A stretch of DNA of 64,000 bases from Alloalcanivorax gelatiniphagus (lineage in GTDB: Bacteria; Pseudomonadota; Gammaproteobacteria; Pseudomonadales; Alcanivoracaceae), in assembly GCF_005938655.1 (NCBI RefSeq), contig NZ_VCQT01000030.1:1-64000 (forward strand). Direction: 5' to 3'. This document shows, piece by piece, positions 29,223 to 38,463 of this stretch; position 1 is the stretch's first letter; each line of letters begins with the position of its first letter. The notes below the pieces were generated by a model, which was not told where the DNA came from, searched no databases, and worked only from the letters and a program-made list of their open reading frames with translations. The position numbers and the translations under genes were made by a program.

Positions 29223-30740
29223 TCAGTCGCCGAGTTTCAGCGCCAGGAAGCGGGCATTGCCGCCCCGGTTGATCAGCGCCGGTACCGAGCCTTTTTCCGG
29301 CAGTTCACCGATGATACGGCGGTAGTCATCCGGGCTTTTCACGTCCTCGCCGTTGAGGCTCACCAGCAGGTCACCCTGGCGCAGGCCGGCGGTGGCCGCC
29401 GGGCCCGGCTTCACGCCGGTGACGATCACGCCGCTGCCGGCTTCCACCCGGGACAGCTCCGCGGGGCTGGCCTCGCGCACGCTCAGACCGAGCCGGTCGG
29501 CGCCCGGGCCGGCCTGCTCGCCACCCTGGTTCATGGCCTGCTGCGGATTACTGGGCAGCTCACCCACGGTCACGTCCAGGGTTTTCTCGTCGCCGTTGCG
29601 CACCACGGTCATTTCCGCCTCGGTGCCGGCCTTGAGCGCCCCCACCCACTTGGGCAGCTGGGCGGACCGCTGGATTTCGTGGCCGTCGAAGTGAGTGATC
29701 ACATCGCCGGGCTGCAGGCCCGCTTCCGCCGCCGGGGAGCCCGGCTGCACCTGGGCCACCAGGGCGCCCATGGGCTTGGCCAGGCCGAAGGACTCGGCCA
29801 GATCCCGGTCCACTTCCTGGATCAGCACGCCCAGCCAGCCCCGACTCACCTGGCCGCTGTCCTTGAGCTGGTCGGCCACGTCCATGGCCAGGTCGATGGG
29901 GATGGCGAAGCTCAGGCCCATGTAGCCACCGGAGCGGCTGACGATCTGGGAGTTGATGCCGACCACCTGGCCTTTCAGGTTGAACAGCGGGCCACCGCTG
30001 TTACCCGGGTTGATCGCCACGTCGGTCTGAATAAAGGGCACATAGTTATCGCTGGGCAGGCTGCGGCCCTTGGCGCTGACGATGCCGGCGGTCACCGAGC
30101 TGTCGAAGCCGAACGGGGCGCCGATGGCCAGTACCCACTCACCGACCTTGAGGTCGTCGGACGAGCCGATGTCCACCACCGGCAGGTCGGCGGCATCCAC
30201 CTTGATCAGGGCCAGGTCGCTCTGCGGGTCGGAACCGACCAGCTTGGCGTCCAGTTCACGGCGGTCCTGCAGGCGCACCACGATCTCGTCCGCCTCGCCG
30301 ACCACGTGATAATTGGTCAGCACATAACCGTCGCTGGAAATGATGAAGCCGGAGCCCAGGGATTCCACGTCCTGGCGACCGCCGGGCCCCTGCGGGCCGG
30401 GGCCACCGGGGCCGCCGGGGCCACCGAACTCGTCGAAGAAGCGGCGCAGCATCTCCGGCAGCTGGCTGGTGTCCGGGCCCTTGCCCGCTTCCCGGTGGGT
30501 CACGGTGGAGATGTTGACCACCGCCGGTGCTTCCTTCTCCACCAGAGCGGTGAAATCAGGCAGGCCGGTAACCAGCTTCTCGCCGCCCCGGTCATCGCCC
30601 TGGCGGGCGGAATCGGACAGCGACGCCTTGGGCGCGCCCTGCTCGCCGTCCGCGGCGTTCTGGTTATCCTGATTCTGGCCGCAGCCGGCGATCAGGCCGG
30701 CCAGCAATAACGGCAACAGATATTTGTTTATGGTCCCCAT
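29223..30740 (-). CDS. mucD: Periplasmic serine protease, HtrA/MucD family, predicted lipoprotein
   Basis: A 505-residue HtrA protease with trypsin-like domain and two PDZ domains, degrading misfolded envelope proteins and dampening the sigma-E response. The triad is H145 (LTNYHVV), D175 (SDLALIK) and S248 (NPGNSGGP). Unlike the usual cleavable signal peptide, the N-terminus ends in a lipobox, LIAG-C20, followed by an unstructured acidic/Gln linker. A Gly/Pro-rich loop (about 107-121) precedes the protease core. AGGGAG supports the start. It follows rseB as in the algU-mucABCD operon, but mucC is missing. Confidence 0.93.
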   Translation of the reverse strand: MGTINKYLLPLLLAGLIAGCGQNQDNQNAADGEQGAPKASLSDSARQGDDRGGEKLVTGLPDFTALVEKEAPAVVNISTVTHREAGKGPDTSQLPEMLRRFFDEFGGPGGPGGPGPQGPGGRQDVESLGSGFIISSDGYVLTNYHVVGEADEIVVRLQDRRELDAKLVGSDPQSDLALIKVDAADLPVVDIGSSDDLKVGEWVLAIGAPFGFDSSVTAGIVSAKGRSLPSDNYVPFIQTDVAINPGNSGGPLFNLKGQVVGINSQIVSRSGGYMGLSFAIPIDLAMDVADQLKDSGQVSRGWLGVLIQEVDRDLAESFGLAKPMGALVAQVQPGSPAAEAGLQPGDVITHFDGHEIQRSAQLPKWVGALKAGTEAEMTVVRNGDEKTLDVTVGELPSNPQQAMNQGGEQAGPGADRLGLSVREASPAELSRVEAGSGVIVTGVKPGPAATAGLRQGDLLVSLNGEDVKSPDDYRRIIGELPEKGSVPALINRGGNARFLALKLGD

Positions 30741-30836
30741 TGGAAGGCTCCCTTCTGGCGTTTTTCGAGCAACGCCGGCCGGCGCCGCCTGGGCGAGCGG
30801 CCGGCGACCGATGGTGAATACCCCGCGATACCCGGA

Positions 30837-31799
30837 TCATGGCCGTTCGGCCACCTCCAGGTCGAGGCCCTGCATGATGCGTTCGGCGGTGGGCTGGGGA
30901 ATCTCGCCCACCAGAGTGAGCAAATAATTGCGTCCGGAGGCGCCCACGGTGCGGCTGATCGCCACCGTCGGCCCGATGCGGCTGACGCCTTCCTCCACGC
31001 TGCCGGAGTCCAGCCCCTCCACGAACACCGTGAAGGTGGCCAGGCCGTCGCTGTAACTCTGGGCGGCCACCGGCTGACGCTCGGCGGTAACCCGGCGCCA
31101 GTCGCTGTCGGCGGCGCGGAAACCGCCGGGCAACCAGCCGGCGTTCACGTGCACGCGGTCGCCGTGGTTGCCGGGCACCGGCTCCAGGGCCCGCTCGGCG
31201 ATCACCTTGGGCAGTTCGAAATCGCCCCGGCCCAGGCCCGGGCTCAGGTCCAGGGTGACGAATTCCACCCGTTCCAGGGCCAGGCCACCGGGGTCCACCA
31301 TCTCCGACTTGAGCAGCAGATGGCTCTCGTTATCCAGCCACAGGCGATAGCCATAGCGGTGGTTGTCCAGCGGCGCCACGCGCATGCGCGTGGTGGCGCG
31401 ACCGGCCACCCGGCCATCGCCGTCCACCAGCACGTTGTACTGGTCGGGAATCTGTGAGGAAAGCCGCTGCCGGAACGACAGCAGGCCCTGATCCTGGTCA
31501 TCGATGCGGGTCAGGGTGCCGTTGGGGTGCAGGCACACCAACTCGTCACCGAGGCGCAACACCTCCACCAGACGACCGTCCAGGTGGGTGAAGCGCTGGT
31601 ATTGCTCGCCGTCGATCACGGCGTGACGAATTTCCATGGTGCTCACTTCCCCACCCAGCTGGTAGAGGAAGCGGCCCTGGTAATCGAGCTCCTGGGTCGC
31701 TTCGGTCATGCGTTCCAGGAGGCTCTGGGCGGGAAGAGTATCGGCGATCGCTAGGGGGGCGGCGGTCAGTGTCAGCCCCAGGGCGAGGATCCGCATCAT
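30837..31799 (-). CDS. rseB: Sigma-E regulatory protein RseB/MucB
   Basis: A 320-residue periplasmic protein with a signal peptide (residues 1-19) and two domains related to lipoprotein carriers. It protects the anti-sigma factor from proteolysis until it senses mislocalised LPS or lipoproteins. Family stretches are LDYQGRFLYQLGGEVSTMEIRH, YGYRLWLDNESHLLLKSEM and the C-terminal LTLVGEIPQPTAERI. It starts 3 bp after the rseA stop; a second ATG one codon later is equally possible. Confidence 0.92.
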   Translation of the reverse strand: MMRILALGLTLTAAPLAIADTLPAQSLLERMTEATQELDYQGRFLYQLGGEVSTMEIRHAVIDGEQYQRFTHLDGRLVEVLRLGDELVCLHPNGTLTRIDDQDQGLLSFRQRLSSQIPDQYNVLVDGDGRVAGRATTRMRVAPLDNHRYGYRLWLDNESHLLLKSEMVDPGGLALERVEFVTLDLSPGLGRGDFELPKVIAERALEPVPGNHGDRVHVNAGWLPGGFRAADSDWRRVTAERQPVAAQSYSDGLATFTVFVEGLDSGSVEEGVSRIGPTVAISRTVGASGRNYLLTLVGEIPQPTAERIMQGLDLEVAERP

Positions 31800-31802
31800 G
31801 CG

Positions 31803-32423
31803 TTAGCGCGCTCCGTTACGGGCGTCCATGCTGACCAATCGGGCATAGGGCATCATGCCCTGGCCACTGTGGCGGGCGGTGAATTCACTGTGGCGCAGCA
31901 GCATGGCGTTAACACGCGGTTGCTGATCGCTGGCCACGGTACGGGGCTCGGCGGATCGCAGGGCGCTTTGCGCCACCAGCGAGGTCTCGCCGAACGGACG
32001 GGTCATTCTTTGGGTGGCGGCCGGCGCGCTCAGCGACGCCTGGGTGGCCACGCCGTCATTGGCGGCACCGGTCATGGCCACCGCCGGCACGGCATTGCCG
32101 GTGTCCGCGGCGCCGCTCCAGTACTGCCAGCCGATCACGGTGACGGCGGCCACCGAGGCGGCCACCGCCACCCGGGCGAAGCCGTGCACCACGCCGGCGC
32201 GGCGGCCGGGTTTGGCTTCCGCGGCCAGGGCCTCGGACAGCCGCGCATTGAAGTCCGTGGGCGCCGCCATGGCGGCGTGGCCGTGCAGCACGTCACTGAC
32301 GCTCTGCCAGCGGCCCAGGGTCTCCAGATCGTCCCGGTCCAGGTCGCGCAGCACACGACGGGTTTCGAATTCGGTGGTTTCACCGTCCAGGAAAGCGGAA
32401 AGCGCCTCGTAATTCCTGCTCAT
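31803..32423 (-). CDS. rseA: Anti-sigma-E factor RseA/MucA
   Basis: A 206-residue inner-membrane anti-sigma factor. The cytoplasmic N-terminal domain (MSRNYEALSAFLDGETTEFETRRVL) binds RpoE; a TM segment lies at about 92-110 (VAVAASVAAVTVIGWQYW); the rest is periplasmic. The C-terminal residues do not end in a typical VxF protease trigger. It starts 4 bp after rpoE. The start at 32423 is chosen because upstream residues overlap rpoE and are not family-like. Confidence 0.93.
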   Translation of the reverse strand: MSRNYEALSAFLDGETTEFETRRVLRDLDRDDLETLGRWQSVSDVLHGHAAMAAPTDFNARLSEALAAEAKPGRRAGVVHGFARVAVAASVAAVTVIGWQYWSGAADTGNAVPAVAMTGAANDGVATQASLSAPAATQRMTRPFGETSLVAQSALRSAEPRTVASDQQPRVNAMLLRHSEFTARHSGQGMMPYARLVSMDARNGAR

Positions 32424-32427
32424 AGCC

Positions 32428-33015
32428 TCACCCTTTGTCTCCGCGCTGCGACCCCAGCAAGGGGCGCACCGCTTCATCGATGGCTTCGCGGGCCCGGAAG
32501 ATACGGGAACGAACGGTTCCCACCGGGCATTCCATGACCGCCGCGATATCCTCGTAGCTGAGCCCCTCGAATTCACGCAGGGTGACCGCGGTTTTCAGCT
32601 CCTGGGGCAGGTCATCGATCGCCTTGTGAATCACTGCCTCCAGTTCCTCGGACAACACATGGGACTCCGGGGTTCCAATTTCGTGCAGCATTTCCGCGCC
32701 GCTGTACTGTTCAGCCTCGGCGGCATCCAGGTCGGAGCCCGGCGGACGGCGGGAAAGGGCCACCAGATGGTTCTTGGCGGTGTTGACGGCGATGCGATAC
32801 AGCCAGGTATAGAAGGCGCTGTCGCCACGGAAGCGGGGTAACGCCCGCCAGGCCTTGATGAAGGCCTCCTGGGCCACATCCTGCACCTCGTCGTGGTCGC
32901 GCACATAGCGGCTGATAAGCGCGAAGATGCGTTGCTGGTACTTGACCACAAGCACTTCGAAGGCACGCTGATCGCCGGCCTTGGCTTTCTTGACCAGTTG
33001 TTCGTCTGAAGACAC
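32428..33015 (-). CDS. rpoE: RNA polymerase sigma-E factor (RpoE/AlgU)
   Basis: A 195-residue ECF sigma factor controlling the envelope stress regulon. Region 2 ([40 protein letters not shown]) and region 4 ([47 protein letters not shown]) match RpoE/AlgU closely. The start is GTG at 33015 with GGGAG about 10 nt upstream. It heads rpoE-rseA-rseB-HtrA; autoregulation is expected, but I could not place a convincing sigma-E promoter. Confidence 0.97.
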   Translation of the reverse strand: MSSDEQLVKKAKAGDQRAFEVLVVKYQQRIFALISRYVRDHDEVQDVAQEAFIKAWRALPRFRGDSAFYTWLYRIAVNTAKNHLVALSRRPPGSDLDAAEAEQYSGAEMLHEIGTPESHVLSEELEAVIHKAIDDLPQELKTAVTLREFEGLSYEDIAAVMECPVGTVRSRIFRAREAIDEAVRPLLGSQRGDKG

Positions 33016-33072
33016 CGGGTGCTGGCTCCCTGGAGGACGTAATTATCCCGTGGCGGCGGGTAAAGCGCGGTA

Positions 33073-33103
33073 TTGTAACAGGTGTTCCGCAGGCCGCTAT
33101 ACT
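33073..33103 (+). promoter_or_regulatory. Possible nadB promoter
   Basis: A good -10 box TATACT (33098-33103) lies 61 bp before the nadB start with a TTGTAA -35-like hexamer 19 bp upstream. Spacing is long, so the call is tentative. Confidence 0.3.
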
Positions 33104-33164
33104 AGCGCCCCCGTCCGCGGCGGTTTTCACATTGGTTCAACATTTACCCGGGCTGCGAGGATCC

Positions 33165-34772
33165 ATGGCCACTTACCGTTACGACGTGCTGATCATCGGC
33201 TCCGGCGCCGCCGGACTGACCGTTGCACTGCGCCTGCCCGAAGGGGTCCAGGCCGCGCTGCTGTCCAAGGGCAAGCTCACCCATGCGAGCACTTACTACG
33301 CCCAGGGCGGCGTGGCGGCGGTGCTTGACGACGACGACTCCCTGGAAAGCCACGTGCAGGACACGCACCGGGCCGGCGGCGGCCTGTGCCATGACGACGC
33401 GGTGCGCTACACCGTGGAGAACGGGCCGGCGGCGATCCGCTGGCTGATCGACCAGGGCGTGGACTTCACCCGCCTGGGCGGCAGGGAGAGCAACGAAGAC
33501 AATCCCCTGCCCTACCATCTGACCCGCGAGGGCGGCCACAGCCACCGGCGCATTATTCACGCCGCCGATGCCACCGGGGTGGCCATTTCCAGCACCCTGA
33601 TCGAACGGGTCACCGAGCGCGACAATGTGCATCTGTTGGAGCACCGGGTGGCGGTGGACCTGATTCTGCAGCGGCACGATGGCCCGAACGGCCCGGAAAA
33701 ACGCTGCTGCGGCGCCTATGTGCACAACATCCAGACCGGCGAGACCGACGTGATCCTGGCCCGCTCGGTGGTGCTGGCCACCGGTGGCGCCTCCAAGGTC
33801 TACCTGTACACCTCCAACCCGGACGTGGCCACCGGCGACGGCATCGCCATGGCCTGGCGGGCCGGGTGCCGGGTGGGCAACATGGAGTTCATGCAGTTTC
33901 ACCCCACCTGCCTGTACCACCCCAAGGCCAAGAGCTTTCTGATCACCGAGGCGATCCGTGGCGAGGGCGGCCGCCTGCTGCTGCCCAACGGCGAGCGCTT
34001 CATGCCGCGCTTCGACGAGCGCGCCGAGCTGGCGCCCCGGGATGTGGTGGCCCGCGCCATCGACCATGAAATGAAGCGCCTGGGCGCCGATTGCCTGTAT
34101 CTGGACATCAGCCACAAGCCGGCGGATTTCATCATCGAGCACTTCCCCACGGTCTACGCCAAATGCCTGCAGCTGGGCCTGGACATCACCCGCGACCCGA
34201 TCCCGGTGGTGCCGGCGGCGCACTACACCTGTGGTGGCGTGGTCATCGACCGGCACGGCCGCACCGATGTGCCCGGGCTCTATGCCCTGGGGGAGACCAG
34301 TTTCACCGGCCTGCACGGGGCCAACCGCATGGCCAGCAATTCCCTGCTGGAGTGTTTCGTCTACGGGCAGGCGGTGGCCGACGACATCGGCGCGCACCTG
34401 GCGGAATGGCCGCAGCCCCGGGAGGCGGCGGAGTGGGACGATTCCCAGGTCACCGATTCCGACGAGGACGTGGTGATCAGCCACAACTGGGACGAGCTGC
34501 GGCGCTTTATGTGGGATTACGTGGGCATCGTGCGCACCGTGAAACGGCTGGAGCGGGCCCAGCATCGGGTGGAGTTGCTGAAAAGCGAGATCGCCGAGTA
34601 CTACAGCAATTACCACATCAGCAACGACCTGCTGGAACTGCGCAACCTGGTGGTGATCGCCGATTTGATTATCCGCTCGGCGCTGCAGCGGCGGGAGAGC
34701 CGGGGGCTGCATTTCATGCGCGAGTTCCCGGGCGCTTCCGAGGTGGGCAGCGATACCATTCTGGAGCCTTGA
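33165..34772 (+). CDS. nadB: L-aspartate oxidase
   Basis: A 535-residue FAD enzyme that oxidises aspartate to iminoaspartate, the first step of de novo NAD synthesis. The FAD-binding [13 protein letters not shown] lies near the N-terminus. Active-site stretches [45 protein letters not shown] and the C-terminal [21 protein letters not shown] are intact. The ATG at 33165 has GAGG upstream and gives the family N-terminus. It is divergent from rpoE, as in Pseudomonas. Confidence 0.97.
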   Translation: MATYRYDVLIIGSGAAGLTVALRLPEGVQAALLSKGKLTHASTYYAQGGVAAVLDDDDSLESHVQDTHRAGGGLCHDDAVRYTVENGPAAIRWLIDQGVDFTRLGGRESNEDNPLPYHLTREGGHSHRRIIHAADATGVAISSTLIERVTERDNVHLLEHRVAVDLILQRHDGPNGPEKRCCGAYVHNIQTGETDVILARSVVLATGGASKVYLYTSNPDVATGDGIAMAWRAGCRVGNMEFMQFHPTCLYHPKAKSFLITEAIRGEGGRLLLPNGERFMPRFDERAELAPRDVVARAIDHEMKRLGADCLYLDISHKPADFIIEHFPTVYAKCLQLGLDITRDPIPVVPAAHYTCGGVVIDRHGRTDVPGLYALGETSFTGLHGANRMASNSLLECFVYGQAVADDIGAHLAEWPQPREAAEWDDSQVTDSDEDVVISHNWDELRRFMWDYVGIVRTVKRLERAQHRVELLKSEIAEYYSNYHISNDLLELRNLVVIADLIIRSALQRRESRGLHFMREFPGASEVGSDTILEP

Positions 34773-34776
34773 GGGG

Positions 34777-34919
34777 CGGCTCCTCCATCAGGGCCGCTTC
34801 CGTGTGGGGCGCCACCGGGCCGGACACGCGGCAAGTACATCCCTGTAGCTCGTTTCCGGCATCCCTGCCTCCAACGGTCCGGCCCGGTGGCGCCCCACAC
34901 GGAAGCTCCGAGGGAGCCG
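34777..34919. repeat. Structured element with 28-bp perfect inverted repeat
   Basis: Perfect inverted arms at 34797-34824 and 34878-34905 flank 53 bp. Further out CGGCTCC (34777-34783) pairs with GGAGCCG (34913-34919). The central part contains small ATCCCTG hairpins (ACATCCCTGT and GGCATCCCTGCC). It holds no gene and lies directly after the nadB stop, before a REP pair. It may be a MITE-like intergenic repeat or a structured RNA. Confidence 0.65.
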
Positions 34920-34947
34920 TCCGCGCCCTTTTGGGTTGGAGGTTGTT

Positions 34948-35022
34948 GTAGGAGCGGCTTCAGCCGCGATCAAGCCGTGATGCGTCCACCACCGTCGTTA
35001 TCGCGGCTGAAGCCGCTCCTAC
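34948..35022. repeat. REP pair between nadB and selO
   Basis: Intact REPs at 34948-34970 (GTAG on the plus strand) and 35000-35022 (GTAG on the minus strand), arranged tail to tail with a 29-bp spacer, between the convergent nadB and selO genes. Confidence 0.85.
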
Positions 35023-35047
35023 AAACCCTACCCCATGGCGACCTGGA

Positions 35048-36508
35048 TCAGGTGCCGCAGAAGGTGCGCAGCACGCGCTCCTCCTCGGTGGGGGGAAGGG
35101 TGTAGGGGTCGTTGTCCGGGCGGTCCTCATAGGGGTTGGTCAGGGCGTCCAGGAGGGCCCGGGTGGGGGCCAGGTCGTCGTGGTCGATGGCGGCGTTGAG
35201 GGCCGCTTCCACCTGGTGGTTGCGGGGTATCAGCGCCGGGTTGGCGCGGCGCATGGTGTCCCAGGCCACCGATTCGGGCTCGGGATTGGTGGCCAGGCGG
35301 GCACGCCAGCGTTGGTGCCAGTCCAGGAAGGCGTCCTGGTGATAGAGCTCACCGTCGGGGATCTGGCCGCCGATCAGGGCCCGGAAGGTGTTGGTGTAGT
35401 CCGCCCGTTGCTGTTGCATCCAATCGAGCAGATCGCGGATCAGGGCGTCGTCCCCGTCCTGGTCGCCGGTCAGCCCCAGCTTATCCTGCATCATGGCCCG
35501 CCAGGCCCGGTCATAGCGGTCGCTGAACGACTTGATCAGGGCCTCGGCGGTGGCCACCGCCCGGTCCGGGTCGTCGTCGATCAGCGGCACCAGGGTTTCC
35601 GCGAAGCGCGCCAGGTTCCATTGCGCGATCACCGGCTGGTTCCCATAGGCGTAGCGGCCACGCTGGTCGATGGAGCTGAACACGGTGCTCGGGTGGTAGG
35701 CGTCCATGAAGGCGCAGGGGCCGTAATCGATGGTCTCGCCGGACAGCGCCACGTTGTCGGTGTTCATCACGCCATGGATAAAGCCCACCCGCATCCAGTG
35801 GGTAACCAGGGCCACCTGCCGGTCCTGCACCGCTTCCAGCAGCGCCAGGGCCGGGTTGTCCGCGTCGCGGCGGTCCGGGTAGTGGCGCGCCAGGGTGTAG
35901 TCCACCAGCGTGCTGAGCAGCTCGCCGTCGCGGCGGCCGGCGGCGTACTGGAAGGTGCCCACGCGCAGGTGGGAGTCCGCCACCCGGGTGAACACCGCGC
36001 CGGGCTCCGGGCCATCCCGGAACACCGGCTCGCCGTTGGCCACCACCGCCAGGCCCCGGGTGGTGGGAATGCCCAGGGCGTGCATGGCTTCGCTGATGAT
36101 GTATTCGCGCAGCATCGGCCCCAGGGCGGCGCGGCCGTCACCGCCCCGGGAAAACGGGGTGCGGCCGGCGCCCTTGAGCTGGATGTCCCGGCGCCGGTGA
36201 TCCGGCGTGATCTGCTCGCCGAGCAGCACCGCGCGGCCGTCGCCCAGCATGGTCGGGTTGCCGAACTGGTGGCCGGCGTAGGCCTGGGCCAGGGGTTCCG
36301 CGCCGTCCGGCACGGCGTTGCCGGCGAACAGGCGGGCGCCCGCGTCGCCGTCCAGGGCGTCGCTGTTCAGGCCCAGCTGGTCGGCCAGGGGCCGGTTCCA
36401 GAGCAGCAGGCGCGGCGCCGCCACCGGTTGCGGTTCGGTGCGGGCGAACAGGGTGTCGGGCAGGCGGGCGTAGCTGTTGTCGAAGCGGAATCCGTAATCA
36501 GTACTCAT
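35048..36508 (-). CDS. selO: Protein adenylyltransferase SelO
   Basis: A 486-residue pseudokinase-fold enzyme (YdiU/UPF0061) that AMPylates Ser/Thr/Tyr in proteins of redox homeostasis. Visible family stretches are YAGHQFGNPTMLGDGRAVLLGE, LKGAGRTPFSRGGDGRAALGP, REYIISEAMHALGIPTTRGLA, the metal-binding region GFIHGVMNTDNVALSGETIDYGPC, and AYGNQPVIAQWNLARFAE. Bacterial SelO usually has a redox Cys at the C-terminus; here the protein ends TFCGT. The start at 36508 follows the family N-terminus and AAGAGA upstream. Confidence 0.95.
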   Translation of the reverse strand: MSTDYGFRFDNSYARLPDTLFARTEPQPVAAPRLLLWNRPLADQLGLNSDALDGDAGARLFAGNAVPDGAEPLAQAYAGHQFGNPTMLGDGRAVLLGEQITPDHRRRDIQLKGAGRTPFSRGGDGRAALGPMLREYIISEAMHALGIPTTRGLAVVANGEPVFRDGPEPGAVFTRVADSHLRVGTFQYAAGRRDGELLSTLVDYTLARHYPDRRDADNPALALLEAVQDRQVALVTHWMRVGFIHGVMNTDNVALSGETIDYGPCAFMDAYHPSTVFSSIDQRGRYAYGNQPVIAQWNLARFAETLVPLIDDDPDRAVATAEALIKSFSDRYDRAWRAMMQDKLGLTGDQDGDDALIRDLLDWMQQQRADYTNTFRALIGGQIPDGELYHQDAFLDWHQRWRARLATNPEPESVAWDTMRRANPALIPRNHQVEAALNAAIDHDDLAPTRALLDALTNPYEDRPDNDPYTLPPTEEERVLRTFCGT

Positions 36509-36550
36509 AGGGGTTCTCTTGGGGCGGTGGCACGCATGCACAAGGGCTTA

Positions 36551-36934
36551 TCAACGGCGGCCAAGCAGCAGCACCTGGCGCAGCGGCGTCACCGCCGCCG
36601 CGCCGATCTGATCGGGAAACACCCACACCCACCCCACCCGGGGGCAGTGCACCGCCAGCCAGCGGGCCGGCAGCAGGGCCCGGAACGGCGCCGCCACCGC
36701 CACCCGGCGACCGTCGCGCAGCCGCATCCGCAGCCCCTCCGGTGACACCGAGATCCGCGCCGGCGAGGCCGGCCGCCAGCGGCGCGCCAGGCTCAATGCC
36801 AGCAGACCGGGCAGCACCGCCACGCTCAGCGGCAGGCCGCTGGCCGCCAGCGACCACCAGGCCAGCAGCAACCCGGCCAGGCGCAGCCGGGCCGGATAGC
36901 GGGACGGACTTATCTCAAGATGTCGCGGCCACAC
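36551..36934 (-). CDS. ygfX: YgfX (CptA)-like membrane protein
   Basis: A 127-residue protein starting at GTG 36934, overlapping the end of sdhE by 20 bp. Two hydrophobic segments (about residues 16-45, RLAGLLLAWWSLAASGLPLSV and following) are followed by a soluble beta-rich domain with VSPEGLRMRLRDGRRV and VGWVWVFPDQIG. sdhE-ygfX pairs are widespread in gammaproteobacteria. YgfX/CptA was described as a toxin acting on FtsZ/MreB, but the pair is often better seen as a conserved membrane factor linked to SdhE. The call relies mainly on position and topology. Confidence 0.7.
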   Translation of the reverse strand: MWPRHLEISPSRYPARLRLAGLLLAWWSLAASGLPLSVAVLPGLLALSLARRWRPASPARISVSPEGLRMRLRDGRRVAVAAPFRALLPARWLAVHCPRVGWVWVFPDQIGAAAVTPLRQVLLLGRR

Positions 36935-37190
36935 GGCGCAGCATCCCGGCCACGAATTCACGCAGTTCCGGGTCCTCCGGTTGGCCATGGCCGGTAAACC
37001 AGTCCAGCATGTCCACGTCGTGGCATTCCAGCAGGCGACCGAAGGCGGCGCGCTGTTCCGGGGTGTCGGTATCGAAGAAGCCTTCCAGGTAGGCGTACAA
37101 CACCACTTCCACCTCGGAGGCGCCACGGCGGCATTGCCACTGGTAGCGGCGTTTCAGGTCGGCGATTTCAGGAGCCGGGGAGGAAGTCAT
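36915..37190 (-). CDS. sdhE: Succinate dehydrogenase assembly factor SdhE (YgfY/CptB)
   Basis: A 91-residue small protein that promotes covalent FAD attachment to SdhA/FrdA. The RRG motif (QCRRGASEVEVVL) that contacts the flavoprotein is present, with the family continuation YLEGFFDTDTPEQRAAFGRLLECHDVDMLDWFTG. It is divergent from ygfZ, which is also tied to Fe-S/flavoprotein function, with a 97-bp gap that must hold both promoters. Confidence 0.93.
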   Translation of the reverse strand: MTSSPAPEIADLKRRYQWQCRRGASEVEVVLYAYLEGFFDTDTPEQRAAFGRLLECHDVDMLDWFTGHGQPEDPELREFVAGMLRRVAATS

Positions 37191-37287
37191 AGGCGCAATC
37201 TCTTTCGCTGATCGACTGACACAGGGGCCTTTGATTATCTATCATCACGGGTCGCACTCCCACCCTCCCGGACTGACTAGGAACTGT

Positions 37288-38253
37288 ATGGACGCCTGGC
37301 AAACCCTGATCGACGCGCAACAGCCGGTGCACGGCGGCCGCCCGGCGCCGACGCTGGCCACCGGCGAGCACCTGGCGGTGATTCACGCCGAGGGCGAGGA
37401 AGCCGGCGCTTATCTGCAGGGGCAGCTCACCGCCGACCTGAAATTCGTGGATGAAGGCGCCCACCGCAGCGCCATGCACCTGTCGCTGAAGGGGCGCGGG
37501 CTGGTGAGCCTGCGCCTGGCCCGGCAGGACAGCGGTTACCTGCTGCTGGTACCCGCCGGGCAAGCGGAGGCCACCATCCGCAGCCTGGAAAAATACCGGC
37601 TGCGCGCCAAGGTCACCTTCCGCATCGATCCGCAAGCGCGGGTGGCGCAGCTGGCCGGCGGCGTGGACGCCACCCTGGCGGCGGCGGGCCTGCCGGTGCC
37701 GGAGCCCGGTCAGGCGGCCCACCGCGACGGCGTGGCCGTGTTGCGTTACGCCCACAGCGACCACGCCCTGCTGGTGGCCGACGGCCCGCTGCTGGCCGCC
37801 CACTGGCAGACGCTGAGCGCGGAGCGGGCGGTGACCGACGGGGCCGGCGCCCGCTACCAGGATATCCTCGCCGGCCAGGGGCAGATCCGCCCCGGCGCCG
37901 AGGATCTGTTTCTGCCCCAGGTGCTCAACTATGACGTGCTCGGCGGTGTCAGCTTCAAGAAGGGCTGCTACACCGGCCAGGAAGTGGTGGCGCGCATGCA
38001 CTTCAAAGGCAAGCTCAAGCAGCGCATGGCGGCGTTTTATTACCAGGGCCCGGAGCTGGCCCCGGGCCAGAGCCTGCGCAACGACCAGGGCCGCGCCGTG
38101 GCCGAGGTGGTGGACGCCGCCCCCGCCGAGCCCGCCGCCGCCCTGCTGGCGGTGGTACGGCTGGACCACCAGGGCGACCTGTTCCTGGACGACCAGCCCC
38201 TGGGGGTGGAGCCCATCGCCCTGCCCTACGACCTGCCCAAGCCCAAGGCGTGA
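37288..38253 (+). CDS. ygfZ: tRNA-modifying / Fe-S assembly protein YgfZ
   Basis: A 321-residue folate-binding protein of the GcvT-like family needed for some [4Fe-4S] enzymes such as MiaB. The signature K-x-G-C-Y-x-G-Q-E is present as KKGCYTGQEVVARMHFKGK. The N-terminal region includes the GAYLQGQLTADLKFV motif. The start at 37288 has AGGA upstream; 19 upstream in-frame residues are not family-like. Its stop is immediately followed by a REP cluster. Confidence 0.93.
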   Translation: MDAWQTLIDAQQPVHGGRPAPTLATGEHLAVIHAEGEEAGAYLQGQLTADLKFVDEGAHRSAMHLSLKGRGLVSLRLARQDSGYLLLVPAGQAEATIRSLEKYRLRAKVTFRIDPQARVAQLAGGVDATLAAAGLPVPEPGQAAHRDGVAVLRYAHSDHALLVADGPLLAAHWQTLSAERAVTDGAGARYQDILAGQGQIRPGAEDLFLPQVLNYDVLGGVSFKKGCYTGQEVVARMHFKGKLKQRMAAFYYQGPELAPGQSLRNDQGRAVAEVVDAAPAEPAAALLAVVRLDHQGDLFLDDQPLGVEPIALPYDLPKPKA

Positions 38254-38256
38254 TTT

Positions 38257-38442
38257 ATCGCGGCTGAAGCCGCTGCTACCGGGGAGGGCTGTTGCGTTGG
38301 GGCGCTTGGGGGATCGCGGCTGAAGCCGCTCCTACAGGGTGTGTTGCGTTGGGGCGCTGGGGGATCGCGGCTAAAGCCGCTCCTACAAATGCCACCCTCC
38401 TATTGTAGGAGCGGCTGGGCGGCATCCCGCTTTAGCCGCGAT
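38257..38442. repeat. REP cluster of four copies
   Basis: Three copies in the same orientation (38257-38279, 38312-38335, 38363-38386; GTAG on the minus strand) are separated by GGGTGTGTTGCGTTGGGGCGC-like linkers that repeat each other. A fourth, opposite copy (38405-38442) carries a palindromic 15-bp insert in the loop (GGGCGGCATCCCG region). The cluster fills the space between ygfZ and the convergent flavin oxidoreductase gene. Confidence 0.85.
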
Positions 38443-38463
38443 GGTCGGCGCCAGGAAAGGCGT

